From Calamus simplicifolius (taxonomy: Eukaryota > Streptophyta > Magnoliopsida > Arecales > Arecaceae): DNA of 64,000 bases. Where the stretch lies: NCBI GenBank assembly GCA_900491605.1, contig UESW01004570.1, positions 1,111,819 through 1,175,818 of the forward strand. Direction: 5' to 3'. Shown here piece by piece: positions 12,409-24,233 of the stretch (its first letter is position 1; the number at the start of each line of letters is the position of its first letter). The position numbers were made by a program, and so were the translations under genes. Below the pieces are notes generated by a model. The model worked only from the letters and a program-made list of their open reading frames with translations, had not been told where the DNA came from and made no database searches.

Positions 12409-14543
12409 GGAAAAAAGTTGCTTCCCCATGTTATTTTTCTCTTATCTAGGAAAAACAGATCTTATTCTCAGGTATCTTAGGTTGATCATATGAAGTTTAT
12501 GGTACCTGAAAGCTGAGGGTACTAAATAAAGTTTCAAGGTGTCATGTTCCTATTTTAAGTGCAGATTCCCAAGTCTTCTTGCCTTTACTCCTATTAATGG
12601 CATCATCATCTTTGAGTTACCTGCCAACTTGAATAAGGCAGGAACTTCATATGTACAATGGAAATGATGATCAAACCATGCAATCATTAAGACTGTATGC
12701 TACATTTTGAGAACTTCTGTTCTATCCTTGACTAAAATAGCTGGATGTACATTGATGTGAGGCTTGAAAATAAACATAATATGCTTGTATTCCTAAATAC
12801 CAGTAGAGTTGTAATGATGCTTGTGTTTCTGAAATTTTAGCAAATATACCTCAGTTTGTTTTTTCCTTTTTTCTTTCTTTTTTCGGACAGCTTATCAAAG
12901 TGATTACTTATGTCAAAATTAGGGCCAACAGTCCCTCATGTTCATGGAGGCTTCCATTCTGTTCTCATGTTTTGAAAAATTACTAGCTTTACATGAAAAA
13001 ATTATCTACCGTTTTGTTTAGTGGTTTATATGAAATTTTTTTTTTTTTTGAGATTATATGCATATCCACCTTCAATATATCTTTCTTTTAAACAAGCATA
13101 AGCAAGGTGAATGTTGTGTTCATTTTTCAAAAATGAAAGCTGCTATATTTATGCAGAGTGTTTCAGATATGCAGGATTCTTTGTGGAGTGTACTTCTTTA
13201 CCTTCTCATGAGTGGCATGAGTAGATGACAACTCTTTGTATGATTGATCATCATATGAAACACAGGCTTGCTGCTGTTTGTTGCTGAATCAAATTTTTTA
13301 AAATCGTTGCAGATTACACGTCTATCGAGGAAAAATGTCTGCTTCATTATGTTTGTGGATGAAACTACATTGCAGACTCTATTGTCAGAAGGCGAAAGGA
13401 TGGATACTATGGGGTTTATCGGTTTGTGGAAGATTGTAGTGGTTAGAAATTTACCTTACACTGACATGCGGAGAGTTGGGAAGATCCCAAAGTTTTTGAC
13501 ACATCGTCTCTTCCCTTCTGCCAGGTGAGGATGAAGCTATATGACTGGTGCAACAAATGATGAAGCTATATGGATACTGCATGCTTTAGATAGTCAATAA
13601 ATTTGGCTATTAAAATGATTTTATTTTTTTTTATGTAGACTTAGTCATAATATCAGATATGATTTATGTAAAAGCTTTGCTTTTCTTTTTTACTATCAGT
13701 ATGCAACCTCTATTTTCTAATTTTAGGATTGTGATATCTAAATTCAGGTATTCAATCTGGTTGGATAGCAAATTGCGACTTCAAAGGGATCCTTACCTCA
13801 TTCTAGAGTATTTCCTTTGGCGCCGAGGTTACGAATATGCTATTTCCAATCACTATGACCGGCATTGTGTTTGGGAGGAGGTGATGCAAATAAGAAGCTG
13901 AACAAGTACAACCATACCATCATTGATCAACAGTTCGAATTCTACCAGTCTGATGGACTGAAAAGATTTGATCCCTCAGATCCCAACAAGTTGCTTCCTA
14001 GCTGTACGAAATATTATATAAACTTGTTTCCATGAATGTATAATATGCATGGTGGCATCAATTTCACCATTTCTGCTGTTGATTATGGACAGATGTCCCA
14101 GAAGGTTCTTTCATTGTGAGAGCACACACACCAATGTCAAACCTGTTCTCCTGCCTGTGGTTCAATGAGGTTGATCGCTTTACTCCACGTGACCAGCTGA
14201 GTTTTGCTTACACATATCTGAAGCTTAGAAGGATGAATCCTAGGAAACATTTTTACCTTAATATGTTCAAGGTGCATGACCAACTCTACACTGGCTCCGA
14301 ATGTATCTCGTATATTTACTGCTTTTATATTTTCACTAAGCTGTCTTCTTCCACTTATTCTAAAACTTACCTGTTAACTTACAAAATGTCAAGCATGCTT
14401 ATTTTCAGTAAGATCATCTTGTCCTAATTGTTCTAATTCTACAACTTACCTGCTCTCAGGATTGTGAAAGGCGATCTATTGCAAAACTTTTCCATCACAG
14501 AGCAGAAGAGAAGCGAAATAACCCTACACAGACAACAAGATGA
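6745..14543 (+). CDS. DUF616 putative glycosyltransferase, MUCI70-like (type II membrane protein)
   Basis: Member of the plant DUF616 family, which includes Arabidopsis MUCI70 (a putative Golgi pectin glycosyltransferase) and TOD1. Seven exons: 6745-6960, 7039-7749, 10576-10930, 13313-13524, 13748-14003, 14093-14271, 14460-14543, all with GT-AG introns. The start MAQYRQAGADRF is the family N-terminus. Exon 1 also encodes one transmembrane helix (around AILALTLVLAIFVVLL). Exon 2 is a charged, low-complexity stem. Exons 3-7 hold the catalytic-type domain, with STGFDLAEDDVRYMSSCHVA, RYSIWLDSKLRLQRDP, SNHYDR and VPEGSFIVRAHTPMSNLFSC. Three single-base deletions break the frame: exon 1 near 6790, exon 3 in an A-run near 10776, and exon 5 in an A-run near 13890. 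With those bases restored in the count, the length is 2016 nt, about 671 residues. Function is inferred from the family. Confidence 0.9.
12379..12408. repeat. (CT)n microsatellite in intron 3 of the DUF616 gene
   Basis: About 15 CT dinucleotides within the 2.4-kb intron 10931-13312. Confidence 0.95.
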
Positions 14544-16326
14544 GATAGGATATCCTGAACATCAGAGAAAGAAGAAGAAAGAGTTGTTTGTATTCAAGTA
14601 ATGGTCTCATTCATGCATGTAGGTGTGGTTCTGCCAATGCCTGCAGATGATATGACCATAATCATGGATATGCACTTGAAGAGAGAATCTCAGGCTGTAG
14701 TTCTGCATGCGTTCATTCTTCTGTTTCCCCTTCTCATCTTGCCATTCCCTCTTTAGTTAAAGCTCTCTTGCTTTGGAAGGTTTGAAGATCGCTGTTCCTG
14801 TGTTATATATTTCATTGATCAAGTAAAATTTTGGTTGGCCCCATATTCATGCCAGTCCTATTCTTGCTGATTTTTGTATGCATTTTGTGGCAGTCTGTAT
14901 ATTTCCACCTCATTAAATCGTATGCCAGATCATAATGTTTTCCATGATCCTGTAGGCCTGACTGTCAGTCTTGTATCATGTACAACTCTATCGGATTAAG
15001 GATATCTTTTAGCAGCTTTGTTGCATCTGGAGGCTTTCAATGTTGTCTGATTTATGTTAGCCTATAACTTTATTGGAATATCCTATGAGTGGATCATTAG
15101 CTGTAATATGAACTTTGTCATTTTCAATATCAAATTTATTGCCTTCCAAGCTAAGGAACTGCTGTTTACCAGTGATTCCTTTTCATTGTTGACAAATCAT
15201 CCCTCAAACGTGTCATACTTCTGCTTCAAGGAAGTCTCGAAAAAATACATTATATGCTTTATTAAAACTTTTGCTTTGCATTTGTGCTGTAATGTGCTCC
15301 AATGAGCTGTCTTAAATGATTGTTTTGCCTATTATTGTGTCCAGAGAAATAGTCTCATCATTTCATGACCTTCAATGAATTGGTAGTGTTGTTTCACCGT
15401 TTTTCCTTGAAGAAGTATACAGAAAAAATGATTAAAGCATCAGGCAATTGGTGTTTCAGGAGCTTTTTACTCTTTGAAAACCTGTATGATGGATAGGTGC
15501 GTAATTTGGATTCCTTTTTCGCTTTGTGGGAGGGCAAGCACAAGATTAGACCAGTGGCAGCTTGCAAATGTGACTGGACTAATTTGATGTCTATTATCAA
15601 ATATACATTTATCTTTCATTTGGATCATTAATCATCTTAGCGTATGTTCTCAGTGAAATCCTGAGGTTTGGCTTTTTGTCTTTGCATCTGACAATGGACA
15701 ACAACTGTTTCAGATCCAAATAGGAGTGAAAGGATAAAGAAGTTATAATAATTTTATAAGAGTTGATATTAAATCATGATATGTTGTATCGATGCGTTCC
15801 ATTCTATATCAAGTGTATCATATTGTATTATTTGAGACTTAATATTTATGTGGACCAAATGTTGGTATACTTAATCAATCTGTGCATGCTGGTACTCTAG
15901 CCACATGGCATCGATAATTATAAGGTTCGATATTAAGATGACAAACTTTGCCTTAGATACATGTGAATTATAATAGATGATAAAGCTTTAAGATTGTCTA
16001 ACAAGTAATTAAGATTATAGGTGTCAATATTATTTTCTCTATGTTGAACAACATTTTCATTTTTGGGGGAAAAAATTATAAAATCTATAGATATACATTG
16101 AACAATAATTGATCCAGCTTGTCCGGATTCCATTACTAAACCAAACCATTCATTCTCTTTTGTTCGGAATAAACATCATAATTCATACACCCTGCTAGAA
16201 ATAGCTGCCCAACACTTTTAGCATCATCATCACATTACATCAAAAACAAATTAACAGGATAAAATCTAGTTGAAAATCTTCATATGTTTGATACTCACTA
16301 AGGTGTAGCACTGGTGCAGCAGGAAT
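14544..16326. other. Convergent 3' flanks of the DUF616 and BYPASS1-related genes
   Basis: The left part should contain the DUF616 gene's 3' UTR and the right end the 3' UTR of the minus-strand BYPASS1-related gene. Nothing else is recognisable, and no poly(A) signal was assigned with confidence. Confidence 0.45.
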
Positions 16327-17471
16327 TCATCCCTCAGACAGGGCTCCTTCTCTGACTATTCCCAACATCTCATTTCTCCCTCTGATCACCTCCTCAAACA
16401 CCTCATCCACCACAGCATCAAACCTCTCCACTCCCTCACTCAACCCAGCTGACCTTGTCCTCAGCAGCTCAACACCGATCAAGAACTTCTCCCTGTCGTC
16501 AACCGTCCCTTCCTCCACCTGGGCTTTCAAATCTCCCACCACCTCATCCACCATCTCATGCTCAACCAAAGCCAGTCCAGATCCACTCTCAGGCCTTGGA
16601 GTTTTCTCTTTAAACCGGCCAACCAATTCTGTGAGCAACTCCACGCATGGCTTCAGCTGAGGGACCTTATTACTGATGTCTCCACTTCCCATGTCGATGG
16701 AAACAGGAGAAACCATGGCTGACATGAGGAGCAATGATAAAACCATCATTGTAGTCTTAGCAGCAAGCATCACAACAGCCATACTCTTCTCCTGTCTTTC
16801 CTTGCCTCGTAACAAGCTTCCACTGCCAAGTCCTAGTGTTTCTCTCATTGCTCCATCATCCAAAAATTTCTCATGGGCTGTATGTAATCTCTCGAATTCT
16901 ATGTTGTTGACATCAACCATGCTAGATAAATTGTCTTCACCAAGTTTTTGGATTGCAAGTTCTACCAGCATGCGATAGCGATTCATTCCAGAGACGGCAG
17001 ACTTGAGTGAGTTGCAAAGATCTAGCAGAGTTGCGGTTTCTTTCATGTATTGATCAAACCAATCCTCCTCGGCCCCAAAAGAGATTGGCAGCTTGGATTT
17101 CTTAAGAGGACAAGGAGTTCAACCTGCATCCTCTTCAAAAGACTCATGGCTTCGACGGACCACTTGAGGGACACCGAGTCCCTTTCCAACGACTGCTCGA
17201 GCCTTTTGAGATCCTTGGTGAGAGAAGAACAGAAGAGAGAGGCATCTTCAGTCAAAAGAAGAAACTGGCTACGGGAGTGGAAACATGGAACAACCGACCT
17301 TCCCATGCCTTGGAAGAATTCACAAATCCTAGCGAGAAGAGAAGCCCGAGAAATTACGATAGAGATTGCTGAAAGAAGCTTTGGCAATGACTTGAGACTT
17401 ACCTTGGTTTCTGAGCAATGATCATGCAGCTCATGCTTGGTTTTAAGATGGTGGAATCTGGTGCTCTTCAT
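16327..17471 (-). CDS. BYPASS1-related (BPS1-like / UPF0496) protein, one frameshift
   Basis: Single-exon gene of the plant BPS1-like family. Arabidopsis BPS1 prevents production of a mobile root-derived growth inhibitor; the biochemical role is unknown. The chosen start is the ATG at 17469-17471 (MKSTRFHHLKTKHELHDHC). The same frame stays open for 41 codons upstream to 17594, but that stretch looks like leader. Family features are LKWSVEAMSLLKRMQVELL, EEDWFDQYMKETATLLDLCN and NRYRMLVELAIQKL, then one hydrophobic segment (MAVVMLAAKTTMMVLSLLL) and an acidic coiled C-terminus. Two frames meet near 17105: one ends after VELLVLL, and the other continues KKSKLPISFGAEEDWF. One missing base restores a 1146-nt frame of about 381 residues. 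The family call is strong; the specific function is not known. Confidence 0.85.
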
Positions 17472-17594
17472 TATGGAGGACTTATCATCCTTTACATGGC
17501 GGGGGCGGGGGTGGTAGAATTCTTCTCCTCCCTTTTTGTAAAGGAAGAGGAAAGGGAGGGGAAGATGCGAAAAGGATGGGGAGTATGACAACAT

Positions 17595-20440
17595 AATATC
17601 ACAAAGGATACGTGATGCTTAAGAGATTGATTGTGAAGGAGGGGAAGAAGAGGAGTCACGCAAGAGGCTACCTACTATTGCTCTATGGGCTTTCTTGGGC
17701 TGTAACAATATCTGGAACAAGTTGCTGCAAACTTTAACCACCATAATTAAGCAATCCTCAACCTATTGAGTACAGACTACCTTCTAAGCATTGACTGACC
17801 AAACATGGCAGGTGGTCTACAAGGAAAACTGATGAGGGGATCAAGGAAACAGAGTTTCAAGTAATCTCAAATGCGATTAGTTGGAAAGATTGACGGCCAA
17901 AAAGTCAGTCAATTGCAAAATTTCCCCTGTTAATTAGTTCTGGCCATGCTGTGGGAGAAGGAACCTTATAAAAGTAATATTGTTCATGATTCAAAGAGCA
18001 AAGAGGGTGAGAGGCACAAGTTTAGACCAGCACCCACAATCATGTTAACCAGGCCTCTTGTCCATGGAGAGAATTGTGGAAATCTAGCACCCTAGGACCA
18101 GAAAGCAGATTAAAGACCACATGCTGTTACTTGAACCAGATTGCAGTGTAGAACTGGTGGACACGGATTCCGTAGCCGTCAAATATGCAAGGTTGCACGG
18201 CATGTACTTTGTTTGCAGCCTATGCTTAAAGTAAGGCTTTTTTTGTCTGTTGTGACTTTATATAATAACTAGTCCGAAGCTCCACTTGAGATTAGAAAAA
18301 GCTAATAAATAAAGAAATAAACAGCAGAAGAAGACAAGAACTTTTAAAGTTAATAGCATGCAGGTCCAGCTCCCTAAGAGAAGCAAGGCTAATGCAAATC
18401 AGATAGCAAGTTTCTCCATATAAATTCTACCGGTTTTATTTCCTTCCATTGAGAAGGAACCGATAGAAAGGAGCTCAAACGTTGATTAAAAAAAAAAAAA
18501 AACAAAGCTCCTTCAACTTAAAGGGAAAGGGAAAGGACACATCAACTACGGAAGTATGATGGCAGGAAGGCCGATTAATTAAGCATAAGGTTGCTGTTTG
18601 TAGGCCATGTTTTAGGGGTACGAGTAATGTAGTCTGCCGAGCCTTCCGATGTAAACTGGGACGGCTTCGATCTCAGTGGAAGGTGAGATGGGTCAGATAT
18701 CATTGGAACCATTTTGATGGTCCGGTGCACATCTAATCACGCATCCAATGTGGGCACGAGAGCCAAAGAGCTGCAACCATGCACCTCAATGCGTATGTAC
18801 TCAATGGCTGGAGCCGGCATCAGAACACGCGAAGGTCTAGGTGAGCACCAAAGCTACTTCAGTCCCCTCACAGTTCAAAACTTATTCATAAACACATTTT
18901 GCACAAGAATCATATCGCGTACGCCTAAAAGTAATGGTCAGCACCAGTTACAAAGTTGAAGAACTCTGTTGTTGCCTCATCCAAAAATTCGAACAAATGT
19001 GTGCAAAAAATAGCTGCATCAAAGTATAGCAGCAATATGGCATTTGCTGCACGAATATTTCCTTTCTAGATGCAACGATCAACTTAATGGTTAAAGAAAT
19101 TTTCTTCTAGAAGATAAAAGAGTTTACTGAATACATTCGCACCTGCTGTGTATTCTTTAACTAAAGTTACAGCTATGATATGAACAGTTTGAGCTCGTAG
19201 GTCGGATGCAACTGATTTAAGATATTTGACACGGCTTACCACAGAATTATGTTGATTAACCAGAAAATGGCTTCACGACAGTAATGGGAGCCAAAAAGGG
19301 TTCGCTCCTTTATAATATAAAGATAAGATTTGAAGAACAGAAATATTTTGAAAACTAGTATAACTCTGAGTAAGCGGTTTTAGACCATGGTGTTTATTTT
19401 CTTGCTGAGGCAGCATTGCAACTAATGAGCTAATTTGAGACAATGTACCATGCAGTCATATAATAAGCTGTTTAGATGGAGTGCAAGAAAGCCTTTCATA
19501 AACATAAAAAACTCGGCATGGTTTGGTAGGCGAGTGTAGAGGTTAACTTCGATCATCAAGTTTATGAATAAGCAGCAGCAAATGCATTAATTGCGACAAC
19601 TAGTGTTTGTTTCATGCATGGCAGGCCTAAATTCTGGGTCAGAAAAAAAAACCTATCGCCGAACATTTCACATGAACAGGCTGATCCTCTGAGTGAGGTC
19701 AAATGTCTCAAAAAACATGTGTTTTTTCAGAAATAATGTCTTGGTGTACTGGTTTTTGAAATTAGTGCCTGTCAATAAAAACCTATTTTGATACCTGAGG
19801 AATTTGTCTCAGAATTCATCCGCTCGAGTGCTAGCTAGAGAGATCGGAACTGGAAAATTTCACTATCGACTTTGCCTCTGGATAATGACAACCCGCTAAG
19901 AATGAGCTTTTTTTTTTTTTTTAACATAAACCCACTAACAATAAGTCATCAACTGGCTCACGAGCGGTTGGTTTATGGTACCTTACATATTTAATCATAA
20001 TCTATTATATTTAATCATAATCTATTTCTACCTAAACTGATCGTGGGTACAAGTTTACAGCCATCATATTTCCAGAGTTCAGTATCCATATTTTCACAGG
20101 CAATTAACGAGAAAACATCAAAAAGGAAAAAAAAAAAAAAAAAAGGTTCAAGAAATGTTAGTTGACCTGCCAAGCCTTTTATTTTAGTTTGTCCTGGAGA
20201 GCCAAACGAACTTCTAGACGATAGATGGTCCAATCATCACCATGAGCACTATGTTATGAAATGGTTAACCTTAGTGAAACTTGAGACAAGATGGAGAAAG
20301 CAAAATTAAGGTCTGCAACGATGAAATGACTGAGAAAACTCAGATTGTCAAGAGAAATGACAAGAACATGGATCAAATATCCGATGCTCAAACTCTAAAT
20401 TTGAAAGTACAAGATGAAATCTTCTCAAAAGTTGTCTGAT
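17595..20440. other. Intergenic, no gene recognised
   Basis: The left edge is the upstream side of the BYPASS1-related gene. The rest shows scattered A/T tracts (18488-18501, 19909-19922, 20128-20144) and no reading frame with a recognisable domain on either strand. Confidence 0.5.
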
Positions 20441-20458
20441 ATAATTCATGAAGTCTGT

Positions 20459-20518
20459 CTACCAAGGCACTCCCGGGGCATGCATGTTCTTTTCTGGGCA
20501 CAGGCAATTGTCAAATTT
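20459..20518 (-). other. Possible terminal coding exon behind a strong 3' splice site
   Basis: On the minus strand a long pyrimidine tract ending TTCTGCAG precedes KFDNCLCPEKNMHAPGVPW and a TAG stop at 20459-20461. The acceptor is very good, but no upstream exon was found between here and the disulfide isomerase gene, and I do not recognise the peptide. It may be coincidence. Confidence 0.2.
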
Positions 20519-21814
20519 CTGCAGAAGGAAAGAAAAGGTCAGGTTTAAATATTTGAGGGTGGTTTCCTGAAAAAATTACGTCCCCTGGCAACATGGAAAC
20601 TGTGGTAGGGACCTTGCATATTAACGAAAAGTTCTATTTATTGATATCAAGAAAGATTCATATACTTCAAAAAACAAAAACAGCACACATTTTCTAACTT
20701 CAAAGGGCATGCCAAAACTTCTGAAATTGGAAGTTTGTAAATAAAGGAACCAGGACAAAACAATAGAACAATCACCCCTTAAAATAATATAATTGACCAA
20801 ATACTCCATTATGTAGAAGCAGGCTCTTAAATGCACATCAGAGCATATTTTGTCTTTTTTCTATCTCTAATGGAACAGTGATGTATATGATCGCTCTAGT
20901 TTATTGCTCTAGTTTCCATCAAGGACAACATTTTCACTTCAATAGCACTCTATAGTCCTCTAGAACAAATGAGATTTGAGCCCCCTGGAAAGGTCTGTCC
21001 ACCTTACATCTAAATTTATTAAATGCATCTCAGCATTCCCACTAGTGTTGCAGTAGTCTTTACTGGCATTCATGCTTGTTATTGCCCAACAATATGATAA
21101 TCTAAATCCTTCATCCATTTTAACAGATTAATTTTGTACTCTGCTTTAGCAGAACCAAGATTTTAGTTTTTCCAAGACAGCGCATTAGTTGCCTGAAACT
21201 ACCGCTTCACATTCTACCCAGTAAAAAAATTACCAAACATACCTTCCAGATAAACCAAACATTCTTCTTGACATTGCACATTATCATCTTAATTTCTTGC
21301 ATACAGCATCTCCAGCATTTTGATTCATACAAAAGAAAACCTCTAACACAAATTCAATAGTCTTGTAGGACACCATCATGTGCCTTCTTTTCTTAATCCA
21401 ACATCCATGGTGTACAATTCTACTTATGATTCCAAGAAATTATAAACATAAAGATGATGACAAGATAGATACAAGATAATGTCTACATTCTGATTTATAG
21501 GAATGCAAGGTGAGATGTTAAAGGAAGCCATTATAAGATAACACCTACACTAATTGTCATGCTCATTGTGAGACTGAATTTCAGATTACACTAATTGTCA
21601 TCATGTTTCTTGATTCTCGGCCTCTCCTGAAGAATAGTACCCAGCAAGAACCCCATTCATGAGCAGAGTTGTCCCCCAGACAAGAGTAGTAACAGAAAAA
21701 ATATCATATCACTCCCAATTACCAAAAACGATACACTTATTTAACTGAATTGCAGGTCAAATCATTTTTGTAAGTTACAGGAAGAATCTCGAAATTGTCT
21801 GCAGATATTACCAG
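20519..21814. other. Downstream flank of the disulfide isomerase gene
   Basis: AT-rich sequence without a recognisable gene. One short coding-looking stretch at 21601-21698 (minus) has no acceptor and was rejected. Confidence 0.4.
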
Positions 21815-21820
21815 TTTATT
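21815..21820 (-). terminator. Candidate poly(A) signal for the disulfide isomerase gene
   Basis: AATAAA on the minus strand, about 225 bases after the stop codon, a normal distance for a plant 3' UTR. It is an exact hexamer, but in AT-rich DNA such matches also occur by chance. Confidence 0.4.
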
Positions 21821-22043
21821 AAACTACTATAACATCCACCAGCAGTTTAACAAAGAGGATTTTCACAAAATAGGACTGCCATTGAAAATTTGACCAATGA
21901 TAAGTTGGCAAAGGTATCATATAAACAATATTAGCGGGAGAAATATGCGGTGCCACCAGTAACAGAAAGAAAGCTGGAAAGGTAAGTAAAGATTAGCACA
22001 TATAAGCAATTAGTACAAAATATTGATATAAAACAAACCTTCT

Positions 22044-23966
22044 TCATAGCTCATCTTTTACAGACACAGATTCGACAGTTGTATCTTTTTGAGTAGTCGC
22101 ATCCTTATTTTTCTGAATGAAAGAAATGATGTCCTCTTTTGTCCTATCCCCATCATATTGCACAAGCTTACCACTTGCTGAAGAGAAATACAAAGTTGGA
22201 AAACCAAGAACATCGAACTCTTTCGGGAAATCATTAGCAGTAGCATCCTAGAAACAGAGATCGATGAAACATGTCAGAATTTAGCTAAAGGACCTCAATT
22301 TTCCACCATCAAAGCATCATAAGAGGAAAGATTTTTCAAAAAAAAGGTCAGTACTTTAAAAAATTGATGGCAGCATAAAATCCACAAAAACAAGTGAAAT
22401 AACAAAAATAAAATTTTATTTTCAGAGAGATAGCAAAGGCACAACCAAATGATTGTATTAAAAGAAAAAAAATCAAGCAATTTCAGACATTGGATATTAG
22501 CTGCTCTCTCAGGTCTCAAGCTGGCATGAGAGAGTTGTCCACAGAAAAACTTCTCAACAAGAATCCTATCTTGAAAACATCCTTGAACCTGCCTGTCTAT
22601 GAACATTCCCAAACTCTACCTATCATAAAGCCCACTTCTCAGCACCTGTTCTCACTCCAACTGCCTAGATTCCTGACAAAAATTTCAGGTAAAAAACTGA
22701 AATTTATCTACTTGAGGAACATATTCTAATTTATCTACTCGAAGCCATGCCCTAAAATTCTTAGAAAAGCTTGATTTGATCTTCAATGAACATGAATAGA
22801 CTCTCAATCAATTAGTTCTCTACCCACTATAAACACAAATCCCGAGTTTCCTCCAACATTTTTCAGCATACATCCTCAACATTTTCCTGCTATACCAATC
22901 TTTGCTATTTTCCACTACAATCCACCAAAACGCTTTCAGATAAGTTAAGCCTATTCAGCAAGCTTGGCTACCAGCACCTTCTCTATTACTTCCACGATTG
23001 ACTAATATAGCAATTTATGCAATCTTGTATAAATATTGTCCCCACAGACAATATGATATTGTTCATCAGCTGAATTTACATTTGAAATAACCGTTCAGAT
23101 GCAATAGTTTGCAAGATACCTTTTTGTCAAGACAGGTATGCCTAGGGTCAAACTCAGGTTGCTACAAGGTTATGTAATACGTACACAATAAGGAAAACTA
23201 TTGATGAGCCTATGCCGACGCATTACAAGTCTACAAGCAATATTGCAGGAATGACAGGATAGAATGGACATAAAGTTTATCTTTTCCATTGGAAGCTTCA
23301 TGTCATAAAGGTATCGAACAAAAACGAATTGAATTCACACTCATAACGTAGCTCATTAAAGTGTTTTCCCCTCTCCTGTCAGACACCTAGGAGCAACCAA
23401 CGGATCAGTCTGGAATCAAATATCAAAACATCAGATCCAGCTCATTGGCATTAATGCGTGCATGCATGCATGAGACTAGCTTGTCATAAACATTGTAACA
23501 ATGAAAGAGTAGGATAAAAGGCCGTCCTATTACAACAGTCTATCATAGATGAAAAGGAACCTTACCATCTTTGCAATAATAACATCACTGTCATTTTGGA
23601 GCAAAACAGCAACTTCCTCTAAAATAGGTGCTAGTGTTTTGCAATGTCCACACCAAGGTGCATAAAATTCAAGCAGAACTGCAGCAAAAAATTCATGAAT
23701 ATCAGATCAGATTCACAGGATGATATTGACAGGTGAAGAAAACATTACAAGAAAACAGAAAGACAAGCATGAAGTTTGGTTAATTTCATATGAGCAGAAA
23801 CATTGCAAGCCTTCTTTGGCTTTCTTAAAGTGGAAATACAATGTCATGAATGTTAATTATCCATACCACCACATACAAAAGATTGTCTCAATGAATACCA
23901 TCTTCACCTGAAAATTTTTTTTAACCCAACTCTCCTAAAAAAACAATTTTGCAGCACACGCGCACA

Positions 23967-24004
<38 letters not shown>

Positions 24005-24197
24005 AACTAGACTTAGCTACATTTAGATGAAGCGAAGTCCAAGATCTGATCATCTTCCCCACACTTGGATCCATACAAATCGTGGAACCACCCTACCCTT
24101 TTCTTTTTTTTTTATCTTTGAAATCCGTAAACTATGTATATCCAAGGGTAGAAAAGATAACCAGATCTAAACTTGGCTACATTCAAATGTAGCCAAG

Positions 24198-24233
<36 letters not shown>

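Noticed and set aside
17472..17594. 41-codon N-terminal extension of the BYPASS1-related protein
   Set aside because: Pyrimidine- and purine-tract sequence typical of a leader, not matching the family start.
18714..18959. Plus-strand frame of 81 codons
   Set aside because: No recognisable family and no promoter or splice support.
21601..21698. Minus-strand coding-like peptide (TTLVWGTTLLMNGVLAGYYS)
   Set aside because: No AG acceptor upstream before an in-frame stop, and no partner exon.
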